Assembly (NCBI GenBank): GCA_004213515.1 | Contig: SHAK01000005.1 | Coordinates: 36,610 to 100,609 of the forward strand | Length of the DNA stretch: 64,000 bases | Source: Limisphaerales bacterium | Lineage (GTDB): Bacteria > Verrucomicrobiota > Verrucomicrobiia > Limisphaerales > UBA1096 | Reading direction: 5' to 3' | Part shown: positions 29,013 through 38,264 of the stretch, piece by piece | Layout: each line of letters begins with the position of its first letter | Numbering within the stretch: the stretch's first letter is position 1 | The notes under the pieces: model-generated | Seen by the model: the letters and a program-made list of their open reading frames with translations, nothing else | Databases searched by the model: none | What the model was told of the DNA's origin: nothing | Translations under genes and position numbers: made by a program

Positions 29013-29450
29013 ATGAATTTGGCTAGTGCCAGTAACGATCCGCAATTATACCAATACATAGGAGTTATGTTTCTTACTGTGATTGCGGGACTGTTCGCTT
29101 TTGGAACTATGTTTGCTTCAAAATTCGCTGGCTGGTTTTTTAATACTCGCCGATCAAAGGCTATGGGACGTCACACAATTACCAAAGACACTCCCTATGA
29201 ATGCGGAATGAAGGCTGTAGGAAGTGGAAATTCACGAATGTCAGTGAAATTCTATCTTATTGCCATGTTGTTTATACTTTTTGATATCGAGGTGGTATTC
29301 CTCTACCCATGGGCTGTTGTTTTCAAAGACATGTTAAGTGATCCATCTTCAACAAATTTGATTTTCGGCACGATGATTTCATTCCTTGGAATTCTTTTCA
29401 TTGGATACATCTATGCTATCAAAAAGAATGCTTTTGACTGGAAGAGTTAG
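29013..29450 (+). CDS. nuoA: NADH-quinone oxidoreductase subunit A
   Basis: 145 residues, three membrane helices. The signature loop TPYECGMKAVGSGNSRMSVK (about 66-85) and the second helix FDIEVVFLYPWAV with its conserved acidic residues are those of NuoA/NdhC, a membrane-arm subunit of complex I near the quinone site. It normally heads a nuoA-N operon; here the flanking genes are a symporter and a phosphohexomutase, and no other nuo gene is in the window. Confidence 0.94.
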   Translation: MNLASASNDPQLYQYIGVMFLTVIAGLFAFGTMFASKFAGWFFNTRRSKAMGRHTITKDTPYECGMKAVGSGNSRMSVKFYLIAMLFILFDIEVVFLYPWAVVFKDMLSDPSSTNLIFGTMISFLGILFIGYIYAIKKNAFDWKS

Positions 29451-29498
29451 TTTAAATAGTTATCTTCAATCAACTAATTATATCCTCATCTTATCAAT

Positions 29499-30938
29499 GT
29501 GAAATCTCCAATCAAATTTGGAACTTCTGGGTGGCGAGGATTAATTGCACGAGACTTCACTTTCCAAAACCTTCGATTGGCAGCACAAGGACTGGCAATT
29601 ACTCTCAAGGCTGAATTAAAGCGCAAGAAATCAAATATATATGGAAAAAGGCCGCTTGTAATTATTGGATATGACACTCGATTCCTCGGAAAAGAATTTG
29701 CTTTAGCTACAGCTGAAATCCTATCGAAGTCTGGACTGGAACCGTTACTGACTAACAGGGATACACCAACACCTGTTATTGCATTTTCCATCAGGCAAAA
29801 AAAAGCAATTGGAGGGGTTAACATAACTGCAAGTCATAACCCATTTGGTTATTCAGGTTTTAAGTTCTCAATGTATAATGGCGCAGGAGCCCCGATCGAA
29901 TTCACCCGTAAAATAGAAGTTCATACTCAAAAATTAATAACAAGAGGATGGCAAGCAAACACAAGCGTAATAGGAACTTTTAAGTGCAGGGAATTCAATC
30001 CAAAAAAAAACTACTTAAACCACATCAGAAAACTAGTAGATTTAAAAAAAATAAAACAAGCCAAACTTCGTATAGCAGTTGAATTTATGCACGGAACTGG
30101 AAGAGGCTATCTGGACACATTACTTGAAGAATCAAAAGCAAAAATAACCCGCTTCCACGAGAAATTAAACCCACTTTTTGGAGGTGGATCTCCCGAACCA
30201 AATGAAGCAGGCATGTCTGAAGCTGCATTATTTATCCGAAAAGGAAAAGCCGACTTGGCACTTGGTCTTGATGGGGATGCAGACCGGTTTGGGATCGTTG
30301 ACAAGGACGGAACTTGGATTACTCCAAATCAAATTTTAACACTTACACTCTATCATTTAAAAAGGAATCGAGGCAAAAAAGGAGCCGTTGTACGAACAGT
30401 TCCTACAAGTCATCAAGTTGATGCTGTTGCGAAACTTTTCAATGTAAAAGTTTATGAAACACCTGTCGGATTTAAGCATATCGGAGAACTAATGGAAAGA
30501 GAGCCAATTATCGTTGGAGGTGAAGAATCCGGAGGGCTTAGCATTGGTAATCATATACCAGAAAAAGACGGCATCCTTGCATGCCTGTTAATGGCTGAAT
30601 TAGTCGCGACAGAAAAGAAACCACTTGGTCAAATTCTAAAAAATTTAGAAAAGCAAATTGGCTGCTTTTACACAGACCGCATTAACATTGATTTACCCAA
30701 TAAAAAGAAAGACCTTATCCTACAAAAATTAAGGATAGGTTTTAGTAAAATCGGTAAGTTTTCAGTAGAAAAATTTATAAAAACTGATGGGTTTAAGTTT
30801 ATTCTTAAGAACGATGAATGGGTTTGTTTCAGAGCAAGTGGCACAGAACCGGTAATCCGCTGCTATTTAGAGGCAAAAAACTCACTACATTTAAAGCAGC
30901 TTAAATCTGCATGTCGTAAGATCTTAAGTATTAAGTAA
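29499..30938 (+). CDS. Phosphoglucomutase/phosphomannomutase family protein
   Basis: 479 residues from GTG at 29499. Alpha-D-phosphohexomutase fold: N-terminal KFGTSGWRGLIARDFTF, catalytic phosphoserine in TASHNPFGYSGFK, magnesium loop GLDGDADRFGIVD, sugar loop GGEESGGLSIG and phosphate loop RASGTEPVIRCYLEA. It interconverts hexose 1- and 6-phosphates in the cytoplasm for glycan or central metabolism; the sequence alone does not choose between glucose, mannose and glucosamine. The next gene starts 4 bases after its stop. Confidence 0.93.
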   Translation: MKSPIKFGTSGWRGLIARDFTFQNLRLAAQGLAITLKAELKRKKSNIYGKRPLVIIGYDTRFLGKEFALATAEILSKSGLEPLLTNRDTPTPVIAFSIRQKKAIGGVNITASHNPFGYSGFKFSMYNGAGAPIEFTRKIEVHTQKLITRGWQANTSVIGTFKCREFNPKKNYLNHIRKLVDLKKIKQAKLRIAVEFMHGTGRGYLDTLLEESKAKITRFHEKLNPLFGGGSPEPNEAGMSEAALFIRKGKADLALGLDGDADRFGIVDKDGTWITPNQILTLTLYHLKRNRGKKGAVVRTVPTSHQVDAVAKLFNVKVYETPVGFKHIGELMEREPIIVGGEESGGLSIGNHIPEKDGILACLLMAELVATEKKPLGQILKNLEKQIGCFYTDRINIDLPNKKKDLILQKLRIGFSKIGKFSVEKFIKTDGFKFILKNDEWVCFRASGTEPVIRCYLEAKNSLHLKQLKSACRKILSIK

Positions 30939-30942
30939 CACC

Positions 30943-32649
30943 ATGCCGATTGCTCAAGAATCATCTAATGCTTCAAATTTAATTGTTTCTATCCTTAAGG
31001 GTTTGGAAGATATATCAAATTGGCTTTGGGGTTTTCCGTTACTATATTTATTAATTGGAGGAGGATTATACTTTACGATATATTCCCGATTCGTTCCTTT
31101 TTTCTATCTTCGACACAGTATTCAAATACTAAGAGGTAAATACAACAATGCGAACGATCCGGGAGAGATCAATCACTTCCAAGCGTTATGTAGTGCCTTA
31201 TCAGGAACAGTAGGAATGGGAAATATTACTGGAGTTGCAGTTGCTATTGTCCAGGGTGGCCCAGGGGCCCTGTTTTGGATGTGGATTTGCGCACTGCTCG
31301 GCATGGCAACCAAGTTTTTTACTTGTAGCCTTGCGGTGATGTATAGAGGAACAGATCAAACAGGCCAAGTTCAGGGAGGCCCAATGTATTTTATTACCGA
31401 AGGTCTAGGAAAAAAGTGGAAGCCTCTTGCAATGGCATTTTGTTTCTTTGGCTTATTTGGATGTCTCCCTATGTTTCAATCTAATCAACTAACTGCTATT
31501 GTTAGTGAAATGTTCTTTAAACCTAATGATTGGTTTGTTGATTCGAGTCAAAATGTAACATTAACAGGGCAAGGACTCTTCGGCCTACTTCTCGCAATTT
31601 TTGTTGGAGTAGTCATCCTTGGAGGTATTCAACGGATCGGAAAAGTCGCCGCCACTTTAGTTCCATTTATGGTAATTCTTTACGGAGGCTGCGCTCTTAT
31701 AATAATCATTATGCACGCATCTCAAATTCCTGAAGCATTCCGGCTTATCATTACAGATGCTTTTACTGGGCAAGCCGTTACTGGAGGTGTTCTAGGGTCT
31801 GTCATATCTATCGGTGTTCGCCGTGCAGCATTCTCAAATGAAGCAGGCATGGGGACAGAAGCCATGGCGCATGGCGCAGCTAAGACAAAAGAACCAATAC
31901 GTGAAGGGCTTGTTGCTATGCTTGGGCCAATGATTGACACCCTCATTGTTTGCACCATAACAGGACTAGTTATCATCAATACAGGCGTATGGGAGAAAGG
32001 GGTAACTATTAATCGTATATCAAAACTAAATAATGCTATAGAACAGTACGTAATCGAAAAAAATATTTCTTCAGTGATTACAAATGATCTGATTGAATCA
32101 ATAATTACCAACAAAGAATTCAATAATAAAAAATTTTATGTTTCACCTGTTAACAAGATAGACGCATGGGGAAAACGAATTGAAATTAAGAATGATATTA
32201 ATAGTAGTGATTATAAACTAATACTTTTTTCAAGTGGACCTGATAAAACACTAAACACACCTGATGATCTTACTAATGAAATCAGCCCTAACTCTTACTC
32301 AGGGGTTATGCTTACTGAAAAGGCATACAGGATGATTTCTTCAAGCCTCGGCCCATACTTATTATTAATATGCGTACTTTGTTTTAGTTTCTCATCAATG
32401 ATAGGATTTTCCTACTATGTTACAAAATGCGGAATGTTTCTATTTGGCATTAAAGCCCGAATCCCTCTCATTATCTTCTATTTGATAGGGATAATAATCT
32501 CAGCAATTGTTGACCTAAAATATTTAATCTACTTTTTAGACATCATGTTTGGACTTATGGCGGTTCCAACAATTATTTCAACGATTATCCTTTCTCCTCG
32601 AGTCATGAAAGAAGCCCGGGAATATTTTATAACTCTTAAAGGTGTGTAA
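30943..32649 (+). CDS. Alanine/glycine:cation symporter (AGCS) with an inserted pseudopilin-like segment
   Basis: 568 residues, about 100 longer than typical AGCS proteins (450-480). The family core is clear: ALSGTVGMGNITGVAVAIVQ, GPGALFWMWICALLGMATKF, GGPMYFITEGLG and RRAAFSNEAGMGTEAMAHGA. It imports alanine or glycine with sodium. The extra length is at about 350-452, between the helix ending IINTGVW and the helix SLGPYLLLICVLCFSF. That segment includes DAWGKRIEIKN (from 407) and KLILFSSGPDKTLNTPDDL, which looks like the GspG calcium loop. Otherwise an intact transporter; starts 4 bases after the phosphohexomutase. Confidence 0.9.
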   Translation: MPIAQESSNASNLIVSILKGLEDISNWLWGFPLLYLLIGGGLYFTIYSRFVPFFYLRHSIQILRGKYNNANDPGEINHFQALCSALSGTVGMGNITGVAVAIVQGGPGALFWMWICALLGMATKFFTCSLAVMYRGTDQTGQVQGGPMYFITEGLGKKWKPLAMAFCFFGLFGCLPMFQSNQLTAIVSEMFFKPNDWFVDSSQNVTLTGQGLFGLLLAIFVGVVILGGIQRIGKVAATLVPFMVILYGGCALIIIIMHASQIPEAFRLIITDAFTGQAVTGGVLGSVISIGVRRAAFSNEAGMGTEAMAHGAAKTKEPIREGLVAMLGPMIDTLIVCTITGLVIINTGVWEKGVTINRISKLNNAIEQYVIEKNISSVITNDLIESIITNKEFNNKKFYVSPVNKIDAWGKRIEIKNDINSSDYKLILFSSGPDKTLNTPDDLTNEISPNSYSGVMLTEKAYRMISSSLGPYLLLICVLCFSFSSMIGFSYYVTKCGMFLFGIKARIPLIIFYLIGIIISAIVDLKYLIYFLDIMFGLMAVPTIISTIILSPRVMKEAREYFITLKGV

Positions 32650-32695
32650 TAGCATTTGATATACAACCCTAAGACCAGTAGGTTTCCTGCAACTT

Positions 32696-33238
32696 ATGGA
32701 CGCAAATACAGCTTCAACTGGGATTCCTTGGTATATCTGGGCTCTTATGACCGTGATCTGCTGGGGCACATACGGTGTGTGCATGCACACAGGATCAATG
32801 AAAATGGTCAATCAAGAGCACGGCAGAATAATGGCATTTCTTTGGGTTGGGATTGCTTATTTTCTAACCGCAGTAATTGCTCCGATAATTATTCTTAAAC
32901 TTAAAGGCGGCCCGATCGATTTCTGGGCATACCCAACAAAAGGTTGGCAGTGGTCACTTATAGCAGGAACGCTTGGAGCAATTGGAGCACTTGGAGTATT
33001 ACTAGCTTTTGGGGCGGCCCCAAAACCCACTGTCGCATATGTACCTGTAATTATGTCAATTATTTTTGCAGGAGCTCCAATTGTGAATGCCATTGTCAAC
33101 ACAACTAAAACTAAAGCTTGGAGCAATGTATCTGGTATTTTTATTTTGGGAATTGTATTAGCTGCATGTGGAGGATACCTAGTAACAAAGTATGCACCAA
33201 AACCAGCGACCTCTGCTACATCAACAGCTGAAAAATAA
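32696..33238 (+). CDS. Half-size EamA/DMT-like membrane protein
   Basis: 180 residues with five hydrophobic helices (IPWYIWALMTVICWGTYGVC, IMAFLWVGIAYFLTAV, SLIAGTLGAIGALGVLLAFG, YVPVIMSIIFAGAPIVNAIV, VSGIFILGIVLAACGGYLV). The Pro-rich turn AAPKPTVAYV and the WGTYGV motif recall one EamA repeat of the drug/metabolite transporter superfamily, which normally has ten helices in two repeats. It may therefore work as a dimer. No substrate can be inferred. It sits between the alanine symporter and the PaaK-like ligase. Confidence 0.65.
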   Translation: MDANTASTGIPWYIWALMTVICWGTYGVCMHTGSMKMVNQEHGRIMAFLWVGIAYFLTAVIAPIIILKLKGGPIDFWAYPTKGWQWSLIAGTLGAIGALGVLLAFGAAPKPTVAYVPVIMSIIFAGAPIVNAIVNTTKTKAWSNVSGIFILGIVLAACGGYLVTKYAPKPATSATSTAEK

Positions 33239-33248
33239 AAAAAACCGC

Positions 33249-34541
33249 ATGTCTGAAAATTCCGCTAAAAGCCGCGAAGCACTTGAGTGCATCCAGTTGG
33301 CGGAAATACAAAAGTTACTAAAAGTAATTCTATCTACTAACGTTTTTTACAAAAGAAAACTTAACAATACGAAGTTGTGCAAAAACGTCGGATCTCTCGA
33401 TATTTTTAGAGATCAATGCCCTTTGACAACTAAATCTGAACTAGCTTTAGATCATCAGGAAAACTCTCCGTTTGGCAGCAATCTTAGTTTCCCAATTGAA
33501 AACTATTCACACGCCCACAAAACCAGCGGCACCAGTGGACAACCTATCACTTGGCTTGATACTAGTGAAAGCTGGCAATGGATGGTAGATAGCTGGTGCG
33601 AAATATTTAAGGCTTCAGGTGTTAATTCAAAAGATCGTATTTTTTTTGCTTTTTCATTTGGTCCATTTATTGGTTTCTGGCTTGCATTTGAAGCCGGAAA
33701 AAAACTTAAGGCTTTAAATATCCCTGGAGGTGGACTTAGTAGCACTTCTAGACTTAAATCCATTTTCACGCATAAAGCTAACGTATTGTGCTGCACCCCA
33801 ACTTACGCGCTTAGACTAGCCGAAGTTGCTAGAACTGAAGGGATAGATTTGAGTGAGTCTCCGATTCAATCGATAATTGTAGCAGGAGAACCAGGAGGCA
33901 GTATACCATCAACCCGAAAGGCACTTGAAAAGGCATGGCCTAATGCAAATATTTTTGATCATCACGGAATGACCGAAGTAGGACCAGTGACATACCAATG
34001 CCCAGATAAACCTGGATTACTTCATGTCCTAGAAAACGCTTATCTTCCAGAAATAATCGACACAAAAACTCATAAAGTCGTAAATGATAACGAAACAGGT
34101 GAACTTGTGTTAACTACACTAGGCCGGCATGGATCCCCCTTGTTGAGATATAGAACTGGCGATCTTGTCAAAGCCTCAAAAAATAAAAAATGCACTTGCG
34201 GCACATTCAATCTTGGACTCGAAGGTGGAATTCTCGGAAGGGCCGACGACATGGTTGTGATACGCGGAGTTAATGTTTATCCCAGCGCTGTAGAAGAGAT
34301 TATTAGAAGGGTTGGCGGTATTGCTGAATATCAAGTGAATTTAATTCATAAAAATGCACTCGCAGAAATTTCTATAAGTGTAGAACCTGAAGACAATAAT
34401 AATAAAGAAATCACTGAAAAACTTTCGAACGCTTTTCAAGAAAGTTTGTCCTTGCGGGTTCCTATAAAAATTGTTGAAACAAATTCACTTCCCAGATTTG
34501 AATTAAAAGCTCAACGCTGGATAAAACAAAAACCAAACTAG
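33249..34541 (+). CDS. AMP-dependent ligase, phenylacetate-CoA ligase (PaaK)-like
   Basis: 430 residues from ATG 33249 (an upstream ATG at 33192 would overlap the previous gene by 47 bases). ANL superfamily: phosphate loop HKTSGTSGQPITW, adenylate motif FDHHGMTEVGPVTYQC, RYRTGDLV, and a C-terminal segment ILGRADDMVVIRGVNVYPS typical of PaaK. It activates an aryl or other carboxylate as the acyl-adenylate and CoA thioester. No other phenylacetate-pathway genes are present, so the acid is unknown. The 3' end overlaps dnaE by 4 bases, convergent. Confidence 0.85.
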   Translation: MSENSAKSREALECIQLAEIQKLLKVILSTNVFYKRKLNNTKLCKNVGSLDIFRDQCPLTTKSELALDHQENSPFGSNLSFPIENYSHAHKTSGTSGQPITWLDTSESWQWMVDSWCEIFKASGVNSKDRIFFAFSFGPFIGFWLAFEAGKKLKALNIPGGGLSSTSRLKSIFTHKANVLCCTPTYALRLAEVARTEGIDLSESPIQSIIVAGEPGGSIPSTRKALEKAWPNANIFDHHGMTEVGPVTYQCPDKPGLLHVLENAYLPEIIDTKTHKVVNDNETGELVLTTLGRHGSPLLRYRTGDLVKASKNKKCTCGTFNLGLEGGILGRADDMVVIRGVNVYPSAVEEIIRRVGGIAEYQVNLIHKNALAEISISVEPEDNNNKEITEKLSNAFQESLSLRVPIKIVETNSLPRFELKAQRWIKQKPN

Positions 34542-37500
34542 GCTCCTGCACTTTCCTTTTTCTTCCATCGACGTTTAGTCGGCTCAGGCAAAGAATTATC
34601 GATTTTTGCATAATAACTCCCTGCCCCATCAAGAAGTTCATTAATTTGATCTCGAAGCTGTAATGAAGGCTTTACAAAATGTTGCTCTCCCGATTCTACA
34701 AATACCAACCTACCACCTTCCTGCTTAAAACAAAGATACAAAGGGCATCGACCAGGATGATTCATCGCTAACTCGTGTATACTTTCAACTATTTCTGGAA
34801 CTAGCTTTGTGCTATTAAGGCGAAAATGAACTTGTTTTGTGTACTTAACCGGTGCTTCGTCGAGAGTTATTACTTCTTGAGGAAATATTTTCGGCATGTC
34901 TTCATTATTATTTGCCTCGCCGATTACTAAAACAGTTTTATACAACTCTAACAATTCTTGATACTTGTCATAATTCTCGTTCATACAAAGAACCTGAAAC
35001 GATCCGGAGAAATCTTCTATAGTGGCAATTACATAAGGCTTATTACTTCGCTTTGAAACGCCTCTTTGAACTGCGGAAATAAGTCCGCCTAATCGAGTTA
35101 CTTTTCGGCTTTCAAGATCCTTAACAGTTTCACTGTTATGAATACAGTATTGTTCAAGTAATTCCTTATATGGATCCAATGGATGCCCACTGACATAAAA
35201 ACCTAGAAGTTCCTTCTCTGAAACAAGCAATTCATCACGATCCCATTCAATAATATCAGGAATAACATCACGCATTGAATTACTACTTTCTTCAAAGGCT
35301 CCAAATAAGGAAGTTTGACCTGTCGCACGGTCTTTTGCTTGGCTTGAAGCCTTTCCTAATGCTTTATCAATTACCGAAAACTGAGCAGCTCTGGAACCGG
35401 CTAATTCATCACAAGCTCCACTTCTGATTAATGATTCAAGTACTTTGCGATTCACAGTTCGAGTGTCACAGCGATCACATAAATCAAACAAATCCTTAAA
35501 TGGATCATCTGCAGAACGTGCGTTAATTATCTCCTCCACTGCCACACTGCCGACACCTTTAATAGCAGCCATTCCAAACCTAATTACTGTACCCTCTCTT
35601 GCGGGAGCAAAAAACACATGGCTTTCGTTTACATCTGGTGGAAGCACCTTTACACCAAGTATTTTAGCTTCATCAGTCAAAACCCCAAGTTTTGATGTAT
35701 CTGCCATATCATTTGTCATATTGGCTGCTAGAAATTCTACTGGATAATGCGCTTTAAGATATGCGGTCTGGTACGCAACAACTGCGTATGCGGCTGCATG
35801 GGATTTATTAAATCCATAACCAGCAAACTTTTCTAATAAATCAAAAACTTCATTAGCTTTTTTTTCGGGTATATTATTCGTCTCAGCACAGCCTTTTACA
35901 AATAATGATCGCTGCTCCTGCATCACTTCAACCTTCTTCTTCCCCATTGCGCGACGAAGTAAGTCAGCACCGCCTAAAGTGTAGCCAGCAAGAATCTGCG
36001 CAGCCTTCATAACTTGTTCCTGATATATAAGAATCCCGTAAGTTTCTTTTGCAATTGGCTCAAGTAATGGATGCGGATATTTAATCTCCACTTCCCCGTG
36101 CCGGCGCCGAATAAAGTCTGGTATCAAGTCCATCGGGCCGGGTCTATAAAGAGAGACCAAAGCAGTAATATGTTCAATCGAGTCCAACTTAAATTTACGA
36201 CATAAATCGCGCATCCCTGCGGATTCCAGTTGGAAAACTCCTACAGTATGACCATTGTTTAATAATTCATACGCCTTTTCATCTCCCATAGGCAACCGAT
36301 CAACATCAATATCAACACCATGGACATTATTAATCATTTCGCAGGTATTACGAATTACTGTTAAAGTCTTTAACCCAAGAAAATCCATTTTCAGTAGGCC
36401 CAGATCCTCTACCGGTCCCATTGGATATTGAGTAGTAATCTTCCCATCGTCATCTTTCTTAAGAGGAAGAATATTAACCAAGGGCTCTGCTCCAATCACG
36501 ACCCCTGCTGCATGAACAGATGTATTACGACTTAAGTCTTCAAGAATAAACGCAGTATCGATTAACTCTCTTGTTACTTCTTCACTATCGTATGCCTCTT
36601 TAAGATCAGAGGATTTCTTAAGTGCTTTCTCAAGCGTGATTTTAAGTTCAGTCGGAACCATTTTTGCCAATCGGTCAACTTCCCCAAATGTTAATCCCAT
36701 AACCCTACCCACATCTCGGATAACGGATTTAGCACCCATCGTTCCAAATGTAATAATCTGTGCTACAGAATCATCTCCATATTTTTCACGTACGTAAGTT
36801 ATAACGTCTTCTCGCCTATCATCTGCAAAATCAATATCAACATCAGGAGGACTAACTCGCTCTGGGTTTAAAAAACGTTCAAAAATTAATCCATATTGCA
36901 ATGGGTCAACATTGGAGATTTCCAACAGATATGCCACTAACGAACCCGCAGCGGAACCACGAGCAACACAAGCTATCCCCTCTTCTCTACCGAAACGAAC
37001 AAAGTCACCAACAATAAGAAAGTAACTTATATAGTCCATTTGCCTCATGATTCCTAATTCGTACTCCAGTCTATCAATTATTTCCTTAATCGCATCAGCA
37101 ACAGGCTTATCAGTAAATGACAATTCACAATCAACACTATCACCTTCAGGGAATTTAATATTTGGTAATAGTTTTATATTGTTTAATGATTGAACTTCAA
37201 ATTTCAACCCTTCCTCTAAAGTTGAATTAATTCCATATCTAGTCTTCATCCCTTTAACTAGAAACTTTCTTAGATAACCTTCAGCAGTATAACCAGACGG
37301 AGGATTAAACACTGGGTAATTTAACTTCCCAAATTCAATCTCAACGTCACATTTCTCAGCAATAGCTAATGAATTACTGACAGCTTCTGGCACTTCAGAA
37401 AACAAAGCTGCCATTTCTTCAGCGGAGCGTAAGTAGAATTGTTCTTGAACATAGCGCATACGATTGACATCAGTCAAAAGCGACTGAGTCCCTATACAAA

Positions 37501-38176
37501 TAAGTGAATCGTGAGCATGTGAATGTCCTTTCTCAACATAATGCACGTCATTTGTAGCAACTAGATTCAAGCCCATATCCTTTGACCAAGGAATAAGTTG
37601 GCGATTAACAGTCATCTGTTCCGAAATACCATGATTCTGCAATTCCAAATAATAATTATCTGCTCCAAACACTTGTTTGAACCAATCAATTTGATCTTTA
37701 GCTTTCCCAAATTCTTCAGCCATAATCAAACGAGGAATTTCACTAGCTAGACATCCACTCAAACAAATTAAACCTTCTTTATAAGCTTCAAGAATTTCTT
37801 TATCGATACGAGGTTTGTAATAGTAACCTTCCATCTGAGCCATAGTAACTAATCGCACAAGATTTCTATAACCAATCTCGTTTTTAGCTAATAATATTAG
37901 ATGATAATAGGCATCCTTACCCCTAGATCCTGATTTACGTTCAGTACGGTGCCTAGGAGCAATATAAACTTCACAACCTATAATGGGTTTTATGTTTTTG
38001 GCCTTTGCTGCCCGATAGAAATCAATTGCACCATACATCACACCATGATCTGTGATGGCCAATGATTTAAAGTTTAATTCGCTTGCCTTGTTCATCAGGC
38101 GATCAACATGACATGCCGCATCGAGCATCGAAAACTCGGTGTGACAATGTAAATGAACGAACTCAGGCTTCGACAT
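34538..38176 (-). CDS. dnaE: DNA polymerase III alpha subunit
   Basis: 1212 residues, replicative polymerase of the DnaE1 type. N-terminal PHP domain ([29 protein letters not shown]). Catalytic aspartates in [14 protein letters not shown] (about 443-452), preceded by [20 protein letters not shown]. Fingers and beta-clamp region continue through [19 protein letters not shown] and [20 protein letters not shown]; a helix-hairpin-helix and OB fold ([19 protein letters not shown]) lie C-terminal. It copies chromosomal DNA together with the clamp. The gene is last in a minus-strand run of argH, two prepilins and a heparinase-like gene. Confidence 0.97.
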   Translation of the reverse strand: MSKPEFVHLHCHTEFSMLDAACHVDRLMNKASELNFKSLAITDHGVMYGAIDFYRAAKAKNIKPIIGCEVYIAPRHRTERKSGSRGKDAYYHLILLAKNEIGYRNLVRLVTMAQMEGYYYKPRIDKEILEAYKEGLICLSGCLASEIPRLIMAEEFGKAKDQIDWFKQVFGADNYYLELQNHGISEQMTVNRQLIPWSKDMGLNLVATNDVHYVEKGHSHAHDSLICIGTQSLLTDVNRMRYVQEQFYLRSAEEMAALFSEVPEAVSNSLAIAEKCDVEIEFGKLNYPVFNPPSGYTAEGYLRKFLVKGMKTRYGINSTLEEGLKFEVQSLNNIKLLPNIKFPEGDSVDCELSFTDKPVADAIKEIIDRLEYELGIMRQMDYISYFLIVGDFVRFGREEGIACVARGSAAGSLVAYLLEISNVDPLQYGLIFERFLNPERVSPPDVDIDFADDRREDVITYVREKYGDDSVAQIITFGTMGAKSVIRDVGRVMGLTFGEVDRLAKMVPTELKITLEKALKKSSDLKEAYDSEEVTRELIDTAFILEDLSRNTSVHAAGVVIGAEPLVNILPLKKDDDGKITTQYPMGPVEDLGLLKMDFLGLKTLTVIRNTCEMINNVHGVDIDVDRLPMGDEKAYELLNNGHTVGVFQLESAGMRDLCRKFKLDSIEHITALVSLYRPGPMDLIPDFIRRRHGEVEIKYPHPLLEPIAKETYGILIYQEQVMKAAQILAGYTLGGADLLRRAMGKKKVEVMQEQRSLFVKGCAETNNIPEKKANEVFDLLEKFAGYGFNKSHAAAYAVVAYQTAYLKAHYPVEFLAANMTNDMADTSKLGVLTDEAKILGVKVLPPDVNESHVFFAPAREGTVIRFGMAAIKGVGSVAVEEIINARSADDPFKDLFDLCDRCDTRTVNRKVLESLIRSGACDELAGSRAAQFSVIDKALGKASSQAKDRATGQTSLFGAFEESSNSMRDVIPDIIEWDRDELLVSEKELLGFYVSGHPLDPYKELLEQYCIHNSETVKDLESRKVTRLGGLISAVQRGVSKRSNKPYVIATIEDFSGSFQVLCMNENYDKYQELLELYKTVLVIGEANNNEDMPKIFPQEVITLDEAPVKYTKQVHFRLNSTKLVPEIVESIHELAMNHPGRCPLYLCFKQEGGRLVFVESGEQHFVKPSLQLRDQINELLDGAGSYYAKIDNSLPEPTKRRWKKKESAGA

Positions 38177-38240
38177 AGGGACAATTTACCTTTAATAACA
38201 GACTAACAGCAAGAGGCACATCATATTTGTGAACAACTTC

Positions 38241-38260
38241 TATTAGAAAAAATTCTAATA
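38241..38260 (-). repeat. 8-bp AT-rich hairpin between heparinase-like gene and dnaE
   Basis: TATTAGAA (38241-38248), a 4-base loop of A, and TTCTAATA (38253-38260) form a perfect stem just after the heparinase-like stop. No T run follows it on the minus strand, so it may be a transcript 3' end or processing structure rather than a strong terminator. Confidence 0.35.
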
Positions 38261-38264
38261 ATAG

